DNA of 64,000 nucleotides from Ectobius pallidus (lineage: Eukaryota > Arthropoda > Insecta > Blattodea > Ectobiidae). Shown here piece after piece: positions 57,609 through 64,000 of this stretch. Position 1 is the first letter of the stretch, and each line of letters starts with the position of its first letter. A model generated the notes under the pieces. That model did no database searches. It saw nothing but the letters and a program-made list of their open reading frames with translations, and was not told the DNA's origin. Where the stretch lies: contig CAXKWD010000005.1 of assembly GCA_964059195.1 (NCBI GenBank), positions 152,239,265-152,303,264 of the forward strand. The letters are read 5' to 3'. The position numbers were made by a program, and so were the translations under genes.

Positions 57609-58292
57609 CGAGGCGCATCCATAAAGTAAGTTTCCCTGGAGTCGTTTACAGAAACAAAACACAGTTTCAAGGAAATATTTATTACAACAGACACAGCCAG
57701 TGTTAAGCTATTGTTCAACACATTCGCCACCGGAATTGAAACATTTTTGTCTTACCGTGGCACCAACTTTTGAATACCTGTCGAAGAAGTGTGCCGCCTG
57801 GGATTTGAACCACCCTGTGACAACCACCTTCGCCTCTCTGTCATTCTTTGTCATTTCGGGAGGTGTAGGAAAAGATGAAAATCACTGGGAGCGAGGTCCG
57901 GGCTTTAGGATGAATGCTTAAACACCTCCCAGCCGAACTTCTGCAGGAGACTTGCTAGGAGGTTTTAAACAACCACCCTACAGCCCGGACCTCGCTCCCA
58001 GTGATTTCCATCTTTTCTTACACCTAAAGAAATGACAGGGAATGACAGAAAATGACAGAGAGGGGGAGATGTTTGTCACACAGTGGTTCAAATCCCTGTC
58101 GGCAAACTTCTATGACGCAGGTGTTCAAAAGTTGGTGCCACGGTAAAACAAACGTTTCAATTCAAGTCGCGAATACTGTGTGTTGAAAAATAGCTGAACA
58201 CTGGCTGTGTCTGTTGCAATAAATATTTCCTTGAAATTGTGTTTTGTTTCTCTAAACGGCCCCAGGGAAACTTACTTTATGGACGCGCCTCG
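57609..58292. mobile_element. Palindromic mariner: two inverted 3' halves joined at CTGCAG
   Basis: Outer ends CGAGGCGCATCCATAAAGTA and its near-inverse are mariner-type inverted repeats, each with TA outside (57607-57608 and 58293-58294). From both ends inward the sequence is the same mariner 3' region in opposite orientations, meeting at the palindrome CTGCAG at 57941-57946. The right arm encodes PPYSPDLAPSDFHLFLHLKK, the mariner block carrying the third catalytic Asp (D,D34D). The left arm encodes a mutated version with a stop just before SPDLAPSDF. No N-terminal half or first two Asp residues are present, so it cannot encode an active transposase. Confidence 0.88.
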
Positions 58293-58927
58293 TATGCTCT
58301 TTACAGTATGAGTGAATTACGATGAAATAGTGAGTAGGAAGTAGAATTTTATTCAAGTAATCAAACTAGGCATTCGCTTAATAGAAAAACGATGTTTGGT
58401 TTTATCATATTAACTGCGAATCAAAGCCGAATCTTACCCAGGTATGATAATATGAAATCGGAATATGTTTGATTTAATCTGAGAGGAAGCTGGTTTGATA
58501 TAGGCCGCTGTATGTCGGTATATTGTGAAATATGTAGTTTAGTTGTGGCTCGCTCTTGGGTCAAGTGTTTTTCATACCTGTGCCTCGCCACTGTTTATTT
58601 TGTTTCGGGTTACACTTGCTCGCTAAAGGATGAGTAATCATTTTGGAATGGTCTGGCTCAGATCATTTACATACAAATAAATGCCTTTCAGAATGAAGCT
58701 ATTGCTAAATAATTTGATGGTGATTTTAATTACCCAACAGCACAGAGAATAAGTAATCAATTTTGTTAACTATGTAGGCTATATTTAGGACTACAGTTCT
58801 TTTAGTTAAATTCCAAAATAACTGTAATTATTTCTCTTTTTTTAATTATTATACTATTGTGGTAACAATTTGATACCTTGCATTAAAATATTGAGCGGTG
58901 ATAATATTATAGGGGAAAAATTCCTCT
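58293..58927. other. Unassigned sequence
   Basis: AT-rich with short frames only. No gene or repeat boundary is seen. Confidence 0.5.
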
Positions 58928-59000
58928 GACACTGGGACATGAACCCAGGAACTTTGGCTATCCGTTCCAGTGCTCTTACCAACTGAGCTACGTCAGAGGG
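58928..59000 (-). mobile_element. tRNA-like SINE head, minus strand
   Basis: On the minus strand it reads GTAGCTCAGTTGGTAAGAGC (A box) and CCTGGGTTCATGTCCCAG (B box), with CCTCTGAC pairing to GTCAGAGG. The spacing before the D stem is two bases too long for a canonical tRNA, and a proper anticodon stem is not evident. It is therefore a SINE or tRNA pseudogene rather than a tRNA gene. Two related copies are at 59985 and 63360. Confidence 0.6.
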
Positions 59001-59105
59001 TAGAAGGTAGTGTTTTTTTAAATTCTTTTTGTTCCGCGTGTGTTGTGCTTAAAAACCATGTAGGCTACCATATTCTTGAATGTGATAAGTGTAGTATTAG
59101 ATTAT

Positions 59106-59426
59106 TACCTTTTTCCAGCTATTCTATTTGATTCATTTTTTTCGGTTCTCTTGTTTAACAGAAAACTTAAATCATGGTAGATCAAGGAGAAAATTATTGA
59201 TTTTTCGCGTAAATTAAAACAAGAATGGATTTCATTTTTAAACGAATAGATCAAGCATGAACTGTAACTATTTCGATTTTTTTAAAATCATTTTTTAAGG
59301 GTTTTATCACGTTTCTGATTTTATTTTATTTTTATACATGTCTTTCCTTTTACATAATTTTAAAAAATATATAACAAAATTCTGGAGCAGCACCCCCACT
59401 AATTTTAGCTACGACCCGCCACTGAT
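59106..59426 (+). repeat. Duplicated segment A, copy 1
   Basis: Matches 61798-62114 over its full length (TTTTTCCAGCTATTCTATTT, CATGGTAGATCAAGGAGAA, GAGCAGCACCCCCACTA), with small indels and substitutions. Part of a local duplication with segment B. Confidence 0.8.
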
Positions 59427-60757
59427 TTTAATATTACAATAGTTTGTTATACAACGACCCTAATGGCATTCATTAATATGGTAATATGTTGTTTATAAGA
59501 AGAGCACAGCGAGTTCCATAATTTTTATAATCAGCGTACCATTATTGCAAGTTGCACATGTCTGTTTTTGTTCGACCATAATTAAATGTCTCAGCTGTTA
59601 GTAAGTACTCGTATTTTGCGATACATGGCAGGTGACGGCGTGCAGGGAGCTCAGGGCTTCTCTCGTCGTTTTAATCTCGCAGCAACACACATTAAAGCAC
59701 ATGAAATGAACTCAGTTTAGTACAGTGTTAGCATTAACACGACGAGAATTGATTTTATTTTAAATACAGGTTGTTTATTGTGCAGTTTGAATTGTTTTTT
59801 TCCAAGCTTGAAGATTGTTCCATGAACGATATTAGCCTAATCGATACCTTGGAAACTTAGAGGGATAAAAATAGATTTTGACAATGGGCAATGCCCATTA
59901 AGTCTTGATAGAGAAGACATATAATTTTAGGGAAGGGATATGGGAGCCAGTTGGAGAATTTAATGTTTTACCGGCATGTTACCATGATAACTCAGTTGGT
60001 AAGAGCAGGGGCAGGGAGAACCGAAGATCCTGGTTCAAATCTCGGTTTGGCATTGCATTTTTCAGTCTGATTTCACCTTTCCATATAATTTTAAGCTGAT
60101 CTGAAACTTAAATGTTAAGACATAACTTTTTGAGTAAAAAAAATTAAAAGATAAATAAAGAAGTGGCATTTAAGGAGTTAACGACGATAATAAAAATGAT
60201 AATACTGAAGAAATAGAAAAAAAAATTATTCCAAAATTAAATGGGGAAACAAATTAAATGGTTTGAAGGATTAGGGTAAAAAGTGGCTAGTCAGGTCATT
60301 AGACGTATACAAAAACATCGAAGATTTCGTTACATTATTAATCGATGTCACGACAGTATTATAATGAAATTCTGTATCGTAATGCTTGTAATAAGAATAT
60401 TACAGTATGGTCTAACAAAAAGATACATAAACACCTGGAGACAACATTATGGTAGGTCACGAATTCAAATCAAGTGGCGGCCGATTTGAACTTGGGAGTT
60501 TTACTTCGACCATATATTAGAAATTAATTAATGGACGAATGAGAATACATACACCATAATTTCCGACTTTGTAGCGGGGACTTTCTGCCTTATCGTATTA
60601 AGGTGTATGTGTAGCTAATAATTAAATTCTTGCCCCCAGCAATATTTTTTTTTTATTGTGATTGTGATTGGCTAGTGTGTTTCACGCTACATTAATAAAA
60701 TTTACAACAGTGAAGGTCTTGCTCATTGTCAAAACATACTTTAATGGAGTAATATGA
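59427..60757. other. Sequence between duplicated segments A and B, present once
   Basis: About 1.3 kb lies here in copy 1 but is absent between A and B in copy 2. It contains the SINE at 59985-60090. Otherwise AT-rich and unassigned. Confidence 0.6.
59985..60090 (+). mobile_element. tRNA-derived SINE, plus strand
   Basis: The head reads GATAACTCAGTTGGTAAGAG and CCTGGTTCAAATCTCGG, then GGCATTGCATTTTTCAGTCT and GATTTCACCTTTCCAT. The tail CAGTCTGATTTCACC also follows the head, in reverse, at 63360-63380. That establishes a family with a fixed body, not a tRNA gene. Confidence 0.7.
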
Positions 60758-61030
60758 GCTGACTTTTATGGTAAATTATAAGAAAAAACGCACTTCTTGA
60801 TAGAATACATAAAAGTGAAATGTACAGTGACAATGAGGCATTTATTTCTGTGGAATAAATTATGTACATCAATCTCCAGAAGAAATTTAAGAAGTCGTTT
60901 GGGATAATTTGTGCATGAGTCAAAGGTAATTTGTAAAAATTCTCTTAATTTTGTGAATTAAATTTTTGTCCCCTTTTACTGGGCCCAGGTTTTGTACAAA
61001 AATAAAATTAAAATGTCCCGTTTTTTATAA
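60758..61030 (+). repeat. Duplicated segment B, copy 1
   Basis: Matches 62119-62345: CTGACTTTTATGGTAAATTA, GAATACATAAAAGTGAAATG, TTTTGTACAAAAATAAAATT. The copies differ by a short deletion and scattered substitutions. Confidence 0.8.
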
Positions 61031-61032
61031 GC

Positions 61033-61797
61033 AGGGCCCGGATTCTAATGACATGTCATCTTTTTATTGCTGCTGCATAGACATTGCCAACTTGTAGATA
61101 AATCCTAATCATGGCCTCTAGATAATAGAAATGCATTTTTATTAGGTCATTTTTTGTCATTTTATGCAATTTTATATTTTTAGGGCATTTATTTCAATTT
61201 CAGGTCATTATTTTGTCATTTTCTTGTCATTTGCTTCCTTATTTAGTCATTTTCATGTATTTACATTGAGTGTATTAACTTTTTTCGTCGCTAGGGGTGC
61301 TGTCTTTGAAGTGTTGTTTATTTAATGCAAGAAGGAAAAATTGGCGTTAAGTGTTGTCATGTCTCAGTCGGAAATGAGAATCAAAGAAACGCAAAAATCT
61401 TGTATTAGGCCTATATTACTATTGTTATTAGATTGACCTGGCACCAGAGCCTTCCACCTGATTGGATTTGAGAGTGCAAACTACTGTTTACCCTCAATTA
61501 AACAATAATATAATCCGGCAGACCACAAAAGGAAATGCCGAATTTTGACTCATCAGTCCCTCAGTCCCAGTATAAATTTCCATGAGAAAAGTACATTCAC
61601 AACATTACAGTTATTTACAGTTTTTAAAATTATGTACAAAGTAGTGTATAACTTTGTGTGTACAATAATAACTTTTTTATAAATAAAATATCAGTTTTTA
61701 GGTCATTTTTTATAATCATTAAGTCATTTTGTTTAAAATCTGGGGTCATTTTATAGGTCATTTTCAAACAATTTTAGGTCATCAGAATCCGGGCCCT
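61033..61797. mobile_element. hAT-like element, AGGGCCCGGATTC ends
   Basis: The inverted ends AGGGCCCGGATTCTAATGAC and its complement (GGTCATCAGAATCCGGGCCCT) resemble the TAGG-ended hAT group. Both subterminal regions are built of TTTAGGTCATTTT words. There is no matching 8-bp duplication: the left flank belongs to segment B and the right flank to segment A of the second copy. So it sits precisely at a duplication junction. No transposase is seen. Confidence 0.7.
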
Positions 61798-62345
61798 ATT
61801 ACCTTTTTTCCAGCTATTCTATTTGATTCATTTTTTTTTCGGTTATTTTATTTAACAGAAAACTTTAATCATGGTAGATCAAGGAGAACATTATTGATTT
61901 TTCGCGGAAATTAAAACAAGAATTAATTTCATTTTTAAACGAATAGATCAAGCTTGAACTGTAACAATTTAGATTATTAAAAATGATTTTTAGGGTTTTT
62001 ATCACGTTTCAAAAATATTTTCTTTTTATACATGTATGTTTCCTTTTACACAATTTTAAAACAAAAGATTAAAAAAATCTGGAGCAGCACCCCCACTATT
62101 TTTAGCTACGATCCGATGTGCTGACTTTTATGGTAAACTATAAGAAAAGACGCACTTCTTGATAGAATACATAAAAGTGAAATGTACAGTGACAATGAGG
62201 CATCTATTTCTGTGGAATAAATTATGTACATCTATCTCCAGAAGAAATATTCTCTTAATTTTGTGAATTAAATTTTTGTCCACTTCCTTAATTGGCCCAG
62301 GTTTTGTACAAAAATAAAATTAAAATGTCCCGTTTTTGTATAAGC
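61798..62345 (+). repeat. Second copy of duplicated segments A and B, directly abutting
   Basis: A (61798-62114) is followed immediately by B (62119-62345). The 1.3 kb that separates them in copy 1 is missing, so either the intervening DNA was deleted here or inserted there. Confidence 0.75.
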
Positions 62346-63359
62346 ATTATATGGACACCGTAACCGAAAGCAAACAACTAAGTTACTCCAACGATTCATA
62401 TCAATGATCAGGATAAAGATAGCAGCGTATAAAGTATGAATGGATGAATACTTTGAGAGAAATTAATAATTTCGTCTAGAGTGGGGTGTTGACACATAAG
62501 CGATGAAAGTGAACCGGTTTTTATCCCTCCCCCTCCCACTTCTCTCACATGCTGGATCTCATAGATAGAAAACCCAGTTTTAGGGGCCCCGGCACTTCAT
62601 CTCATCTCCCTTTTATTTTCTGACGTCACATGAATAAACGTGTTATGATTGGTTAACCATTTTCGTTGTGGGTTTGGCTTGCTACTCTCATTTTGTGAGC
62701 TGGGTCGGTCTGTGCTTTTGTACGATAGATTCAAGCGACAGCGTAGTGAAAAACTGTTACAAGTCTCAAATTTAATCATTCATTTACATTATTTTTTTAA
62801 AATAAATAATCCCCTCTTATTTACCAAATCGTATCGCAGGTTTTATAAAAATTGGAAACAGGCGGGGGGGGGGGGGGATAGCTTAGGCCTATTCTTCACG
62901 TTCTTGTTTATATGGTAAAGGAGTGTAGGTCTCTTATTGCCTGTAATGATGTGAGGGGAAAATATAAATTTCGTAGTTCAATGGGACTAAGAATTTTAGC
63001 TAGTACCGGATTAACAAAATTGGCACTGTAAATTGAAAGAACAATTTTTAAAATGGGATTAAATACATTTCTACCATTATTTCTTATAATATGTTTGAAT
63101 GTAGGCTATATTAAATATTTGTGAAATTAAAAGTGTGTGGAACAATTTATGTTCTATTTTGTTTACGAAAAAAGTGTAAGGAATTCTATGAAATCGTTTG
63201 GCTGATAAATGAAGCGTTTCTTGTAGCCTAATTTCCGTAAATTATACCAGTTGGCCCATAGCTGTATTGTATGCATACATAAATACCAGTTTTCATTATT
63301 ATTAACTAACACAAATTATTATATGATAAATCTTTCACACTGGCGGTGTGTAAGCTAAG
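62346..63359. other. Unassigned sequence with a G run
   Basis: A run of thirteen or more G lies at about 62865-62877. No gene is seen. Confidence 0.5.
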
Positions 63360-63475
63360 ATGAAAAGGTGAAGTCAGACTGTAAAATTCAATACCATTGC
63401 CGGGATTTGAACCATGGTCTTCGGCTCTCCGTACCGCTGCTCTTACCAACTGAGCTACTATGGCAATGTGGCGGT
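63360..63475 (-). mobile_element. tRNA-derived SINE, minus strand
   Basis: On the minus strand it reads GTAGCTCAGTTGGTAAGAGC, CATGGTTCAAATCCCGGC and then the CAGTCTGACTTCACC tail, in the same order as 59985-60090. It is the third member of this family within 5 kb. Confidence 0.7.
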
Positions 63476-63666
63476 ACAACATTAACTTCTCCAACTGACT
63501 CACATAACCCAATTTGTTATATGCCTGCTATGACCGATGTGGCCAATTTGGTATTTTCGTATAAAACTAGCATTGGCTTATTTTTCCGAGTATAGACTTT
63601 TCCTATGTAGCCTAAACTTGATAAGATATAATTTATTTTAGAAACAGGATAGGAGGACACATTTGG

Positions 63667-63815
63667 TCATGGAAACCACCATTAATGGCCGTGGGTGTCG
63701 GCATGCTGACCACATGCCCCCAATCCTGCCATCTGCCTATGGTAGATGACGCAGCGGTCGGGTGGTAGGCCTTGTCCCTTCAGGGATGTAGCGCCACGGA
63801 GTTTAGTTTTATAAG
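63667..63815 (+). mobile_element. SINE fragment, plus strand
   Basis: Contains CCACCATTAATGGCCGTGGG, CATGCTGACCACATGCCCCC, GACGCAGCGGTCGGGTGGTA and GGGATGTAGCGCCACGGAG, like 14752-14890. The tail TTTAGTTTTATAAGAG is duplicated (63804-63834). 5'-truncated. Confidence 0.7.
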
Positions 63816-63834
63816 AGAGTTTAGTTTTATAAGA

Positions 63835-64000
63835 GGTTATAGCCTACAGGAAAAACAATAGCACTTAATAGTTAGTATGACTGAGTTAACTGTTAGGCTA
63901 TTTATAATATGACTAGATTTTTAATTGTCGATGAAACAGTGTCGTCATGTAGAGCTATAGGAAGTGGGAATTTTTTCGGAACTTCTCAAAGTCCTCAATT
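63835..64000. other. Unassigned window end
   Basis: Short AT-rich remainder without features. Confidence 0.5.

Noticed and set aside
58928..59000. A functional tRNA gene on the minus strand
   Set aside because: A and B boxes are good and an 8-bp acceptor-like stem forms, but spacing before the D stem is too long and no clear anticodon arm is seen. Sister copies have SINE bodies.

Overview
The window reads as a stretch of a large, AT-rich insect genome made almost entirely of transposable elements. I found no host gene, no functional tRNA or rRNA gene, no CRISPR array and nothing prokaryotic. Pointers to a eukaryotic arthropod are non-LTR retrotransposon tails, tRNA-derived SINEs, mariner and hAT DNA transposons, many microsatellites, and the very frequent palindromic octamer TAGGCCTA. 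The combination resembles Blattodea (cockroach or termite) sequence, but that assignment is an inference from general knowledge and is only moderately secure.

The centrepiece is 24679-32519. A hAT element, with exact 8-bp target duplications and a remnant transposase C-terminus on the minus strand, was entered by an LTR retrotransposon (25101-32171). The two LTRs are 1270 bp and differ at one base by my reading. Between them lie an intact gag frame (26911-28828 plus stop), a textbook -1 slippery heptamer TTTAAAC two codons before the gag stop, and a pol frame holding a retropepsin-like protease. Pol stops just inside reverse transcriptase. Most of RT, all RNase H, all integrase and any env are missing. 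Near-identical LTRs together with lost RT and integrase suggest recent movement in trans by a full-length relative.

The left part (1-24 kb) holds hAT-type MITEs (2797-3135, 5088-5661, 5753-6219), MITEs with CAGGGTGT ends (7966 and 17572-18438, the latter carrying a nested hAT MITE), a LINE 3' end (11201-11383), two direct copies of a 1.1-kb repeat (12996-14110 and 14705-16440, the second broken by a SINE and a LINE), SINEs and hairpin elements.

The middle (32.5-47 kb) holds further hAT remnants (32720-33290, 34415-34960, 36568-37502, 42154-42933, 46163-46802), a minus-strand LINE fragment (41190-41711), a plus-strand LINE C-terminus (44945-45397) and several SINEs.

The right part (49-64 kb) holds a hAT element with a 153-codon transposase relic (51729-52856), a pogo/Tigger-like element (53498-54866), a MITE-in-MITE nest (55636-56505), a palindromic mariner (57609-58292), a local duplication (59.1-62.3 kb) and more SINEs.

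These elements do not form one pathway. The layout is a nested record of insertions: target duplications give their order, and the LTR element is clearly among the youngest.
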